Shown: positions 53,860 to 62,408 of the stretch, one piece after another | How the letters are laid out: every line of letters begins with the position of its first letter | How positions within the stretch are numbered: position 1 is the first letter of the stretch | DNA from: Acidiferrobacteraceae bacterium | GTDB taxonomy: Bacteria; Pseudomonadota; Gammaproteobacteria; Arenicellales; UBA868 | Direction: 5' to 3' | Assembly (NCBI GenBank): GCA_002721105.1 | Contig: PBJL01000011.1 | Span: 104,966 to 168,965 of the forward strand | Length of the DNA: 64,000 nt | The notes under the pieces: generated by a model | Told to the model about the DNA's origin: nothing | Databases searched by the model: none | Seen by the model: the letters and a program-made list of their open reading frames with translations, nothing else | Translations under genes and position numbers: made by a program

Positions 53860-55863
53860 ATGTATCAGCGCATTAACATCCATCATCAAGAAAAACGATT
53901 TTCCTGGCACGCTGCAATGCCAACTAAATTTGTGACTTTACTGTTAATTATCTTAATGTCCATATATAGCGTTAAAGATATTCATGCTGAAGAAACCAAA
54001 AGTACCATATGGGTCAATCCCGATAAACAGCTCAACCCAGAAAACGACTTCCTTGACAAAAAAAACGAAACTCAGAAACCACAAGTGTCAGATAACAATT
54101 ACAGATTATCATGGAAGATTTTAGACCAGTTATCTAAAACCCAGATATCGGAAAATTATAATGATATTTTTTTAGCGGCCAATACTCTTGCCCTGAGAGG
54201 CCAACTGACTATTGCAAACAAAATAATTCAACAATTACGAAACACGCAGTCCAGTGAAAAAAGAAAAGAATTACTCGAACTTTTATACGTAAAGACACTT
54301 TATCTTAGTGAAGATTATAGTTTGGCTTTAGAGACTTTAGACCAAATGCAACTACAAACACTATCATCACACAACAAAAAAGTTGCATCGTGGCTTAGAA
54401 TTGGAAGTCTTTTAGGAATAGGCGATGTGACTAGAGCATTAAGAAGTTCGCAAGCATTTGATAACGCCAGCAATGACTCAATAACAATAAGCGCACATAA
54501 ACTGATCTGGGACACTTTACGCTTTCTACCCGCAGACGATATCGATAAACTTGTGCAGGATATAATAGAACCTAATTCGAAGTCTTGGTTATCACTAGCA
54601 GTTATTTTTGCAAATAAATCACAAACATATCGCAGTTTCATCAATAAAATAGGAGAATGGCAGGAGCACAATCCGAAACATGTAGCCAACAAATATGTAG
54701 TGCCCTATAGACAGTCTAAGGGAGAGTCTAAATTAATAGAGCCTCGTAAAATTGCCATATTACTACCCCTCTCCTCCACTTTTGGACAAGCATCAGAAGC
54801 TATTAAAGATGGATTTATGCTTTTAGCGAATACCGCTAATACATCAAAGAGGCCGATCATACGAATCTATGACTTCGGTGAGAAAACTGAACTTATAGAT
54901 ACTTATTATGACGCTGCAGTTAGAGATCAGGCTAACTTGATAATTGGGCCCATTGGTGCTTCAGCAATAAAACAACTTGCGAATAGAAGCGTATTTCCTG
55001 TTCCGACCCTTATTTTTGGCAGCTTCAATGAGAGTAACAAAACACACCAAAACAGTTACCAATTTAGTCTGGCGCCCCAATATGAAGCAATATCACTAGC
55101 AACTCGTGGTATTGCTGATGGCCACAGAAGAGTAATCACATTTTATCCAGATACAAAACAAGGGGCGCAGATCTTTCATGAGTGGAATCGGAACTGGAAA
55201 AAATTAGGAGGCACTATAGCCGAATCTCAAACATATGATTCAAATATTAGTGATCAGACCGAGCTTCTAAGAAAAGTATTTCATATCGATTTTAGTGAGG
55301 CTCGTGCTAAAGCGCTCCAGAGAACTCTTGGTAATTCAGTCCAACTCAAATATGTAGCGCGTCGTCGCGACGACATTGACGCAATATTTGTACTTTCTAA
55401 TGTAAATGAAACCCGTTTAATTAAGCCGCAAATTGATTTTCATCATGCGCATAACCTTGCGGTATACAGTCTGAATAGTAATTACAGTGGAATATCTGAT
55501 CGAGTGAGAGATCTTGATGCAGAAGGAATCATATTTGGGGAAATGCCTTGGATCACAAATTACGGAACTAGTATAAAATCTCTACGCAAACTAATACCTA
55601 AAACAAAATCAAAGGAAGGGCTTGTGCTCGATCGACTTTTTGCTTTAGGCATAGACGCCTATGGATTACTAAATCACTTGAATGTACTTCAAGAGAATGA
55701 AGACATGTCTTATCATGGTGCAACCGGAACTCTATTCATCAGCAAGAAAGGAAAAGTGATTCGCAAGGAAGAATGGTTCAAAATGGAAAATGCAATACCG
55801 AGACATTTGCGATTAGGTTCACTGCCAACACCACCTAAATTAGATATAGAAGCGCACCTTTGA
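53860..55863 (+). CDS. lpoA: LpoA-like penicillin-binding protein activator without lipobox
   Basis: In E. coli, LpoA is an outer-membrane lipoprotein that reaches through the periplasm to stimulate PBP1A. This 667-residue homologue has a helical N-terminal repeat region (about residues 80-270) and a C-terminal periplasmic-binding fold starting KIAILLPLSSTFGQASEAIKDGF, with IIGPIGASAIKQLA and LIFGSFNES. Divergence from rsmI supports the assignment. The N-terminus has a normal hydrophobic signal ending in a likely signal peptidase I site (HAEE), and I find no cysteine in the whole protein. It therefore cannot be lipidated in the usual way. The first ATG is used; the methionine at codon 20 (53917), just before the signal, may be the true start. 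Confidence 0.88.
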   Translation: MYQRINIHHQEKRFSWHAAMPTKFVTLLLIILMSIYSVKDIHAEETKSTIWVNPDKQLNPENDFLDKKNETQKPQVSDNNYRLSWKILDQLSKTQISENYNDIFLAANTLALRGQLTIANKIIQQLRNTQSSEKRKELLELLYVKTLYLSEDYSLALETLDQMQLQTLSSHNKKVASWLRIGSLLGIGDVTRALRSSQAFDNASNDSITISAHKLIWDTLRFLPADDIDKLVQDIIEPNSKSWLSLAVIFANKSQTYRSFINKIGEWQEHNPKHVANKYVVPYRQSKGESKLIEPRKIAILLPLSSTFGQASEAIKDGFMLLANTANTSKRPIIRIYDFGEKTELIDTYYDAAVRDQANLIIGPIGASAIKQLANRSVFPVPTLIFGSFNESNKTHQNSYQFSLAPQYEAISLATRGIADGHRRVITFYPDTKQGAQIFHEWNRNWKKLGGTIAESQTYDSNISDQTELLRKVFHIDFSEARAKALQRTLGNSVQLKYVARRRDDIDAIFVLSNVNETRLIKPQIDFHHAHNLAVYSLNSNYSGISDRVRDLDAEGIIFGEMPWITNYGTSIKSLRKLIPKTKSKEGLVLDRLFALGIDAYGLLNHLNVLQENEDMSYHGATGTLFISKKGKVIRKEEWFKMENAIPRHLRLGSLPTPPKLDIEAHL

Positions 55864-55880
55864 TTAGCGAGAAATTTTAG

Positions 55881-56477
55881 ATGACTGCCATAAATTTAGT
55901 ATATGACCATTTTGCAACAAGCACAGCAACGACAATTGCTACTGGAAAGTCGCTTGGCAAGCAGATAGCAGAAACTGCTTCAATTATACAGAGAACCCTA
56001 AAACATGGAGGAAAAATTCTCACTTGTGGAAACGGGGGATCTGCAAGTGATGCACAACATCTTGCGTCAGAACTTATGTGCAAGTATGAATACCAGCGGA
56101 AAGCATTAGCTGCGATCGCTTTGTCCTCTGATGGATCTCTCATAACAGCCACCGGAAATGATTATGATTTTAGCCAGATTTTTTCGAGGCAGATAGATGG
56201 GCTCGGGAACACCGGCGACATGCTGATAGTAATTTCTACCTCAGGGAAGTCTAAAAATATTATTCTCGCCGCCGAGACGGCCGCCGAGAATAATATTTTT
56301 ATTGTCGGTTTGACTGGAAAAGATGGTGGACAACTAGGAAAGATAATTTCCGAAACAAAGGGGCTAGAACTGCGTGTACCGTCCCAAATTGTTGCGCATA
56401 TCCAAGAAGCTCACAGTATAATTATTCACTGTATTTGTAAGTTGGTTGAATTACAAACTATGGACGAATTGTCGTGA
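55881..56477 (+). CDS. gmhA: Phosphoheptose isomerase (SIS domain)
   Basis: Sugar isomerase of 198 residues that would convert sedoheptulose 7-phosphate to heptose 7-phosphate for the LPS core. CGNGGSASDAQHLASEL carries the active-site glutamate and IQEAHSIIIH the histidine of GmhA. STSGKSKNI and GLTGKDGGQL complete the phosphosugar site. The paralogue DiaA, a DnaA-binding protein found at the same place in E. coli, instead has CGNGTSAANAQHFAA. These residues and the nearby rfaE2 favour GmhA. yraN, often found between lpoA and this gene, is missing. It overlaps dolP by four bases. Confidence 0.82.
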   Translation: MTAINLVYDHFATSTATTIATGKSLGKQIAETASIIQRTLKHGGKILTCGNGGSASDAQHLASELMCKYEYQRKALAAIALSSDGSLITATGNDYDFSQIFSRQIDGLGNTGDMLIVISTSGKSKNIILAAETAAENNIFIVGLTGKDGGQLGKIISETKGLELRVPSQIVAHIQEAHSIIIHCICKLVELQTMDELS

Positions 56478-57100
56478 TAAATCTTCTCTATTGGACCCGA
56501 CGTCGACTGGTGCCTTTTCTGGCTATTTCTATAATCATACCTTTTATCTCAGGATGTTCATCTTTGTCAGCTCCGATTGTTGTAGCTTCTGGAGCCGGAA
56601 TAGGATATGTCTTGCTACAAAGTCACAGCCGTACAGGAAAAGAGTACTGGAATGATCAACAATTGGATCGCGCAATTACCCGGGCAATAAATAAAGATAA
56701 AACACTTACAACTAAATATGGGGATACAAAACATATCAACGTGACTGTATTCAACGGTATTGTTCTTTTGACCGGCGAAGCGCCAGTAGAAACCCAAATT
56801 GCAAGGATAATCGACTTGGCAAATTCATTTTCCGCATCTCGACAAGTTATTAATCGAATTGAGCTTGCCGGAAAAAGTAACCTCAATAGTCGTGTAAATG
56901 ATGCATTACTAACAACCCAAGTCCGAGCCTCACTACTCGATTCAGAGTATCTTAACGGGCATAAAATAAAAGTGGTGACGGAAAGAGCCAATGTTTATCT
57001 TCTTGGAACAGTTACAAGAAAAGAATCTGAAATTGCAGCCGATCTTGCGAGCAGTGTTTCAGGGGTTGTCAGAGTAGTAAAAGTGTTTCAATACCTCTAA
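56474..57100 (+). CDS. dolP: BON-domain outer-membrane lipoprotein (DolP/YraP family)
   Basis: The 208-residue protein has an N-terminal signal with lipobox ISGC (cysteine near residue 28), then two BON domains (about residues 60-125 and 135-205). The conserved glycine patterns are VTVFNGIVLLTGEAP and VVTERANVYLLGTVTRKES. DolP supports outer-membrane integrity and BAM function in E. coli. The start is GTG, overlapping the stop of gmhA by four bases, so translation is coupled. The neighbourhood lpoA-gmhA-dolP matches the gammaproteobacterial yra operon. No anomaly was seen. Confidence 0.88.
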   Translation: MINLLYWTRRRLVPFLAISIIIPFISGCSSLSAPIVVASGAGIGYVLLQSHSRTGKEYWNDQQLDRAITRAINKDKTLTTKYGDTKHINVTVFNGIVLLTGEAPVETQIARIIDLANSFSASRQVINRIELAGKSNLNSRVNDALLTTQVRASLLDSEYLNGHKIKVVTERANVYLLGTVTRKESEIAADLASSVSGVVRVVKVFQYL

Positions 57101-57121
57101 AAAAACTAGCTAGGCAAAACA

Positions 57122-57598
57122 TTGGTTTTCACTGATAAAATAATCAAAGACCGAAAGAATCTCGCACAACGGTTGCACAGCTTCCCTCGCCCTATGGTTT
57201 TCACAAATGGCTGTTTTGACATCCTGCATCGTGGCCATGTAGATTATTTGACACGCTCAGCAACTTTCGGTAGTTGTCTAATAGTGGGAGTAAATGACGA
57301 TGGCTCCGTGCGTCGTTTAAATAAAGGAGAAAATCGCCCTATAAATTGCTTACGTGATAGGATGGAAGTGTTGGCCGGTCTAGAATGTGTCGATTGGATA
57401 GTGCCATTTCACGAAGATACCCCATTAGATATAATACAGTTATTAGCGCCTGAACAACTAGTGAAAGGAGGTGATTGGCCTGTAGAAAAAATAGTTGGGG
57501 CTAAATTGGTTATTGAAAATGGTGGCCAAGTTCATTCACTGCAACACAACTATCCGCACTCAACCACTAAGTTGATTAATCAAATCAAGCAAATATGA
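57122..57598 (+). CDS. rfaE2: D-glycero-beta-D-manno-heptose 1-phosphate adenylyltransferase
   Basis: Makes ADP-heptose for the LPS core. The 158-residue protein corresponds to the C-terminal cytidylyltransferase-like domain of E. coli HldE. It has FTNGCFDILHRGHVDYL with the HXGH nucleotide motif, VGVNDDGSVRRLNKG, and LVKGGDW. The kinase half (HldE1) is not attached or adjacent and must be encoded elsewhere. The start is TTG at 57122, 21 bases after dolP; an internal ATG at codon 25 would cut into the nucleotide-binding strand. Together with gmhA two genes upstream and the heptosyltransferase at 3346 it supports a heptose-containing core. Confidence 0.92.
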   Translation: MVFTDKIIKDRKNLAQRLHSFPRPMVFTNGCFDILHRGHVDYLTRSATFGSCLIVGVNDDGSVRRLNKGENRPINCLRDRMEVLAGLECVDWIVPFHEDTPLDIIQLLAPEQLVKGGDWPVEKIVGAKLVIENGGQVHSLQHNYPHSTTKLINQIKQI

Positions 57599-57624
57599 TC
57601 AATTAATTCTAATTGCTAAGATAT

Positions 57625-58164
57625 TTACGGATTCTTTTTATCAAAAAAACTTAACATGAGAGGTCTAAGCTCTGTTAAAACATGCGTATATACATGTTTC
57701 TTGAAATCGATTATTTCCGTAATTGGTAACCAATAATCGACCCATCGCCATGAATCGAATTCAGGATTTTCAGCTTTGGTGAGACAAATATCTGAGTCTT
57801 CGGCAAGCATCTCAAATAGAAACCACAACTGCTTTTGACCGCGAAAGTGCTTGCCATCAAGTCTTCGAAATTCCGTTGGAAGATCATAATGAAGCCAGTT
57901 CTCGGTTACACCAATTAGGTTAACCTGATCATGACGAAGGCCAATCTCCTCATAAAGTTCACGATAGGCTGCCTGCTGAGCAGTTTCATCGTACTCAATT
58001 CCACCTTGTGGAAACTGCCAACCGTCGTGTCGAGAACGCCTAGCCCAAAGCACTTCCCCTCTAGCATTACATAATACAATGCCCACGTTTTTCCTATAGC
58101 CATCTGGATCAATAATGTCGTTGTCGATTGGGTTTTTCTTGCCATGCAGAGGTTTGGTATTCAT
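57625..58164 (-). CDS. rppH: RNA pyrophosphohydrolase RppH
   Basis: Nudix hydrolase that removes pyrophosphate from mRNA 5' ends and so triggers decay. The 179-residue protein has DPDGYRKNVGIVLCNARGEVLWARRSRHDGWQFPQGGI, followed by the Nudix box GGIEYDETAQQAAYRELYEEIGL, then LHYDLP and KQLWFLFEM, all typical of RppH. The ATG at 58164 is chosen over a longer frame because the extra 14 residues have no family counterpart. About 20 extra residues precede the usual start of the domain. It converges on rfaE2. The 200 bases upstream hold no gene. Confidence 0.93.
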   Translation of the reverse strand: MNTKPLHGKKNPIDNDIIDPDGYRKNVGIVLCNARGEVLWARRSRHDGWQFPQGGIEYDETAQQAAYRELYEEIGLRHDQVNLIGVTENWLHYDLPTEFRRLDGKHFRGQKQLWFLFEMLAEDSDICLTKAENPEFDSWRWVDYWLPITEIIDFKKHVYTHVLTELRPLMLSFFDKKNP

Positions 58165-58408
58165 AATCCAAATGTTCCACGATTCCAAACAAAATCGCAA
58201 CTGCAAACGTAAATGAGCTGTTAATGATAAAAAATAATTGAAGAATGGCTAATTTAACGCAACTCCTTGGTTTTTTGTAATTTGAGAATCGTGACGAATA
58301 GCATGATAACTATTTTTAACCGCGTTATTCACGAATTTTTTGTCCAAAAATCTAATTTCTGGCTCGCGCTATCCGTGATTTAGCCTCAACACCTCATACA
58401 AATAAACC

Positions 58409-59743
58409 ATGCCTAAAATATCAGAAGGTGGTATCCAAGCACCAACACGAAATCCTATTAATTGGCAAGATAAGGATTTTATTAATGAGGCAAAGCTTTT
58501 CTATGAACTAGAAAGAGTTTTTGATATTTGTCATGGTTGTCGTCGTTGCGTTAGCTTATGCCAAGCTTTCCCAACACTTTTCGATCTGATAGATGAATCA
58601 GAAACTTTAGAAATTGATGGTGTCAAACCGTCAGACTACTGGAAAGTTGTTGATCATTGTTACCTCTGTGACTTGTGTTACATGACAAAATGTCCTTACG
58701 TCCCACCACATGAATGGAATGTCGATTTTCCTCATCTCATGTTGCGCGCAAAAGCAGCTCGATTTGAAAGTAAGGGAGCCTCCGCCAGAGATAAAGTTTT
58801 AACTAAAACTGATATGACCGGTCGATTGGCAGGAATTCCCATTGTAGTTAATGCCGTAAATAAATCTGCTAAATCTAAGACACTCCGAAATATAGGGGAG
58901 AAATTTTTTGGCATTCATAAAGATGCGCTTTTACCGAAATATCATTCCCGAACTTTTCGGCGTCGCATGAAACATCACAAAGCACTTGAAACGAGCCCAA
59001 TAAATACCGAGACTACTAACGGCAAGGTCGCTATATTTGTTACTTGTTACGGCAATTTTAATCAACCTGAACTCGTAAAGGATCTTGTGACCATACTGGA
59101 ACATAACGAGATTCCGGTAAAGTTAGTACCAAAAGAACGTTGCTGTGCAATGCCGAAGCTCGAGCTGGGTGATCTAAAAAAAGTCGAGAGTGCATACGAA
59201 TACAATCGAACCCAGTTAGTTCCACTAATAGGTGACGGTTGGGATATTATCGCAACTGTTCCCAGTTGCGTCTTAATGTTTAAGCAAGAACTACCCCTTC
59301 TCTTTCCCAATGATGAGAATTTAAGGCGATTAAAAAATTACTGGTTTGATCCATTCGAGTACTTGTATTTGAGGCATCGTGATGGGCTTCTCAAAACTGA
59401 TTTTAAGAATTCTTTAGGTACGATCGCTTATCATGCTGCCTGTCATCAAAGGGTGCAAAATTTTGGCCCTCGAACCCGAGATATCCTTCGTCTGATACCT
59501 GACACAAACGTCGTTCCTATTGAAAGATGCTCCGGTCATGATGGCACATACGCAGTAAGAAAAGAAACACATGTATTATCTATGAAAATAGCACGGCCAG
59601 TATTAACTCAAATTGAACGTGCGGAAGCTGATCACTATGGAAGTGATTGCCCAATTGCGGCTCAGCAATTCCAAAACGGCCTAGAAAACAACCCTGCTCC
59701 AAAACATCCTATAACCCTATTAAAACAGGCCTATGGTATTTAG
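58409..59743 (+). CDS. Fe-S oxidoreductase, heterodisulfide reductase/GlpC-like
   Basis: The 444-residue protein has two N-terminal [4Fe-4S] motifs: CHGCRRCVSLCQAFP near residue 40 and CYLCDLCYMTKCPYVPPH near residue 88. Two C-terminal cysteine-rich (CCG-type) domains follow, with ERCCAMPKLELGD near 250 and ERCSGHDGTYAV near 375. It resembles GlpC and the family often coded beside rubrerythrin and DUF3501 proteins, which has a proposed role in oxidative stress. Neither partner gene is adjacent here. A cytoplasmic or membrane-attached electron-transfer role is likely; the substrate is unknown. Confidence 0.85.
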   Translation: MPKISEGGIQAPTRNPINWQDKDFINEAKLFYELERVFDICHGCRRCVSLCQAFPTLFDLIDESETLEIDGVKPSDYWKVVDHCYLCDLCYMTKCPYVPPHEWNVDFPHLMLRAKAARFESKGASARDKVLTKTDMTGRLAGIPIVVNAVNKSAKSKTLRNIGEKFFGIHKDALLPKYHSRTFRRRMKHHKALETSPINTETTNGKVAIFVTCYGNFNQPELVKDLVTILEHNEIPVKLVPKERCCAMPKLELGDLKKVESAYEYNRTQLVPLIGDGWDIIATVPSCVLMFKQELPLLFPNDENLRRLKNYWFDPFEYLYLRHRDGLLKTDFKNSLGTIAYHAACHQRVQNFGPRTRDILRLIPDTNVVPIERCSGHDGTYAVRKETHVLSMKIARPVLTQIERAEADHYGSDCPIAAQQFQNGLENNPAPKHPITLLKQAYGI

Positions 59744-59773
59744 TTAGGCCAGACAACTTTCCAGTGTCTTAAA

Positions 59774-59794
59774 TATAAAAACCTAATTTTTATA
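59774..59794. terminator. Possible bidirectional AT-rich hairpin
   Basis: TATAAAAA at 59774-59781 and TTTTTATA at 59787-59794 form a perfect eight-base stem with a five-base loop between two convergent genes. The stem is purely A-T and weak, so this is only a possible terminator. Confidence 0.25.
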
Positions 59795-59812
59795 GTTATA
59801 GATCTTTATGTC

Positions 59813-60457
59813 TCAATGAGTTCGCTCTTCACCATCGATAGCATAATCTGCAGTAAATTCACATAATGCTGCTATCAGTTCGCATCTATTTTGAATTCTT
59901 ATGGTCTCAATTATGCCTTGTTTATCTCTTGAGGAAAAAGGAAGGCTCGAACCAAGAGTATCAACAAACTCAACAAAACTCAACTCATCCATCGTACTCC
60001 ATTCGACCTTAAGTCTTTTATGATTTAGATAACTCTTTGCAAGCAAAACCAATTGCTGACGATCATACTCAATACTGTCATCAATTAAATCAAGAATGAA
60101 ACGATCAAATGAGACCTCTGCTTTACGATAACTAGTTTGAAAATCAACCTCACGCAAAACATCAAATCTACTGACGCCACTCAGAAGAAGAAGAATTCGA
60201 TTATCCCGAGTTTCACTGAAACTAACAATTCGGCCCAGACAGCCGGTTTTATAAAGCTCATCTGTTTCACCATCTAGGGGCTGAATCATCCCGATCAAAC
60301 GGTTAGCAGATATAGCATCAAGAACCATTTCAAGATAGCGAGGCTCAAAAATATTCAAAGGTAATTGAGCATTTGGCAAAACTACCGCATCCCTTATTGG
60401 AAATAAAGGTACCACACTCGGCAAATCCTCAAAATTTGGTGTAAATTGATTACGCAT
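59813..60457 (-). CDS. LON substrate-binding domain protein
   Basis: The 214-residue protein consists of the Lon N-terminal domain alone, without ATPase or protease parts. VVPLFPIRDAVVLPNAQLPLNIFEPRYLEMV is the classic domain start, then GMIQPLDG, LGRIVSFSETRDNRILLLLSGVSRFDV and a helical C-terminal half. Such proteins are widespread in proteobacteria and of uncertain function, perhaps substrate selection for a protease. It converges on the Fe-S oxidoreductase and is divergent from gluQ. Nothing else in the context helps. Confidence 0.88.
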   Translation of the reverse strand: MRNQFTPNFEDLPSVVPLFPIRDAVVLPNAQLPLNIFEPRYLEMVLDAISANRLIGMIQPLDGETDELYKTGCLGRIVSFSETRDNRILLLLSGVSRFDVLREVDFQTSYRKAEVSFDRFILDLIDDSIEYDRQQLVLLAKSYLNHKRLKVEWSTMDELSFVEFVDTLGSSLPFSSRDKQGIIETIRIQNRCELIAALCEFTADYAIDGEERTH

Positions 60458-60524
60458 AAAAATATATTCCTCAGTTAAACTAATTCCAACAAAACTAACA
60501 GATGTCCTTCATTGAGTTAAGAGT

Positions 60525-61457
60525 ATGCCCCTCAGCTACCCCCAGCTTACCACTGCAAAGACATTAAACAAACCCGGCTTCTATCGAGGTCGGTTCGCAC
60601 CCACGTCATCCGGCAAACTCCATTTTGGATCACTCGTTACTGCTGTTGCAAGTTATTCTGATGCGATTTATCACAATGGCGAGTGGTTGTTGAGAATCGA
60701 CGACATAGATGAGGGTAGGGCAAGGCCAAAATTTATTGATTCAATTTTAATGATTCTAGATAAATTTGGTTTTGAATGGTCTGGAAAACCTACTTACCAA
60801 ACAGAGCGAAAAGAAATCTACGCATCTACTGTAAAACTTTTACTTAACAAAAACCTCGCATTTCCCTGTGGTTGCTCCAGAAAAGAAATCGGATCGGCTA
60901 CACCTTCATTTTTTAACAAAAAAATGATCTATCCAGGAACCTGTGCAAATGGGCTAGGTGCAGGAAAAGAACCCAAATCAGTTCGTGTGCGCGTTGAAGA
61001 TAAAAGAATTATTTTCGAGGATCGTTTTGCGGGCCCGATTAGTCAAAATGTCTCTAAATCAGTAGGAGATTTTGTAATTCAGCGAGCTGATGGTTTAACA
61101 GCTTACCAATTAGCGGTCGTTATTGATGATCATCTGGACAATATCACACATGTTTTGCGGGGCGCTGATTTATTAAGCTCTACACCGAGGCAACTTTTCC
61201 TCCAAGAATTGCTAGACTATTCACATCCTACCTATGGGCATATTCCACTTGTAGTTGATTCTTTTGGGAAAAAACTAAGCAAGAGCAACGGGGTTGATGA
61301 TATATTTACCGAGAATATGTGCGACCTTCTATTAGCTGCTTGGAACTTCTTAGGCCAAAAAAAACCGGACGAAAGTATCAAAACAGCTAGTGACTTTTGG
61401 TTAAATGCCAAGCAGAGTTGGCAACCAACAACCGTATATACTCCTCACTATTTCTAA
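60525..61457 (+). CDS. gluQ: Glutamyl-Q tRNA(Asp) synthetase
   Basis: Paralogue of glutamyl-tRNA synthetase without the anticodon-binding domain. It attaches glutamate to queuosine in tRNA(Asp). The 310-residue protein has the class I signature FAPTSSGKLHFGS (the HIGH motif as HFGS) and KKLSKSNG as the KMSKS motif. A zinc-ribbon-like region begins CGCSRKEI and continues to YPGTCANG. LLRIDDIDEGRARP and HVLRGADLLSSTPRQLFLQELL complete the match. In E. coli it follows dksA, which is not here. A terminator-like hairpin follows. Confidence 0.94.
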   Translation: MPLSYPQLTTAKTLNKPGFYRGRFAPTSSGKLHFGSLVTAVASYSDAIYHNGEWLLRIDDIDEGRARPKFIDSILMILDKFGFEWSGKPTYQTERKEIYASTVKLLLNKNLAFPCGCSRKEIGSATPSFFNKKMIYPGTCANGLGAGKEPKSVRVRVEDKRIIFEDRFAGPISQNVSKSVGDFVIQRADGLTAYQLAVVIDDHLDNITHVLRGADLLSSTPRQLFLQELLDYSHPTYGHIPLVVDSFGKKLSKSNGVDDIFTENMCDLLLAAWNFLGQKKPDESIKTASDFWLNAKQSWQPTTVYTPHYF

Positions 61458-61487
61458 CAAAAAAGTTAGTCGATTTTTTCATACTAG

Positions 61488-61510
61488 AACTAGCCTTGCT
61501 AGTTGTTTTT
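61488..61510 (+). terminator. Probable terminator after gluQ
   Basis: AACTAGC at 61488-61494 and GCTAGTT at 61498-61504 form a seven-base stem with a three-base loop, followed by G and five T residues. A second weaker hairpin (CTAAC/GTTAG followed by a T run) lies just upstream at about 61454-61477. The stems are short, so termination may be partial. Confidence 0.5.
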
Positions 61511-61529
61511 AGGAGACTACAACCAAGCG

Positions 61530-62396
61530 ATGATTATTCATAGTCATCTAAAAGGAGCAATGCTGACATGTGTCGGTATTCTCATACTCAGCCCGGACGC
61601 ACTACTCATCCGTCTAATTCAAACAGACATTTGGACCATGCTTTTTTGGAGAGGACTGCTGTGTGGGATTGTAATGATGGCTATAGCAGGAACTTTGACC
61701 AAATCGAATCGACGACAAAAATTAATTCGTCTGAGAGCCGGAGAGATACAAATAATTGTGGTCAACGCGAGTTCCCACTTTCTCTTCATTTTTGCTATTT
61801 CAGAAACAACGGTAGCTAACACGCTCGTAATATTGAGCATATCTCCACTATTGGGAGCCCTTCTCAGTTTACTATTGCTGAGAGAAAATGTCGCAAATCG
61901 TACCTGGCTAACCACTATTGCTGTATTTTTCGGGCTACTACTGATCTTTTCTCAAAGCGTAGGTGGTGGGACATTACTGGGTGACATCTCCGCATTAGTG
62001 TGCGCACTCATGCTTGCCCTCAACTTTGTATTGCTTCGAAAATATCGTAGTACAGAAATGATTCATGCAGTGGCATGGGGTAATCTCTTTACGGCCGCTG
62101 TCGCTTGGTTTTTTACTACACCGGAAACTATAAGCTCCGTTGAATGGATTTTTGTTGCCATCCTTGGAATCGGCATTCTACCAATTTCTAGCGCCTTGAT
62201 TACTCTAGGACCACGCTATTTGCCGGCACCAGAAGTTGGACTCATACTGCTGCTCGAAGCGATATTAGGTCCGCTCTGGGTATGGTTAATAATTAATGAA
62301 AGTCCTTCAATTCAAACACTTATAGGGGGGATCTTAATACTTGCAGCACTCTCATGGATGTCTATAACCCTGATAATTGAGAACCGAAAAAGTTAG
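61530..62396 (+). CDS. EamA/DMT family transporter, first of a tandem pair
   Basis: Drug/metabolite transporter of about 288 residues with ten hydrophobic segments in two EamA repeats. Landmarks are DALLIRLIQTDIWTMLFWRGL in the first helix pair, AISETTVANTLVILSISPLLGALLSLLLLRE ending repeat one, and GPRYLPAPEVGLILLLEAILGPLWVWL in repeat two. The ATG at 61530 is preferred; AGGAG lies 14 bases before it, and an upstream TTG at 61503 precedes that AGGAG. It is 12 bases from a second EamA gene of the same layout, so the two may form a heteromeric pair. Substrate unknown. Confidence 0.85.
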   Translation: MIIHSHLKGAMLTCVGILILSPDALLIRLIQTDIWTMLFWRGLLCGIVMMAIAGTLTKSNRRQKLIRLRAGEIQIIVVNASSHFLFIFAISETTVANTLVILSISPLLGALLSLLLLRENVANRTWLTTIAVFFGLLLIFSQSVGGGTLLGDISALVCALMLALNFVLLRKYRSTEMIHAVAWGNLFTAAVAWFFTTPETISSVEWIFVAILGIGILPISSALITLGPRYLPAPEVGLILLLEAILGPLWVWLIINESPSIQTLIGGILILAALSWMSITLIIENRKS

Positions 62397-62408
62397 CACC
62401 GGATTTTC

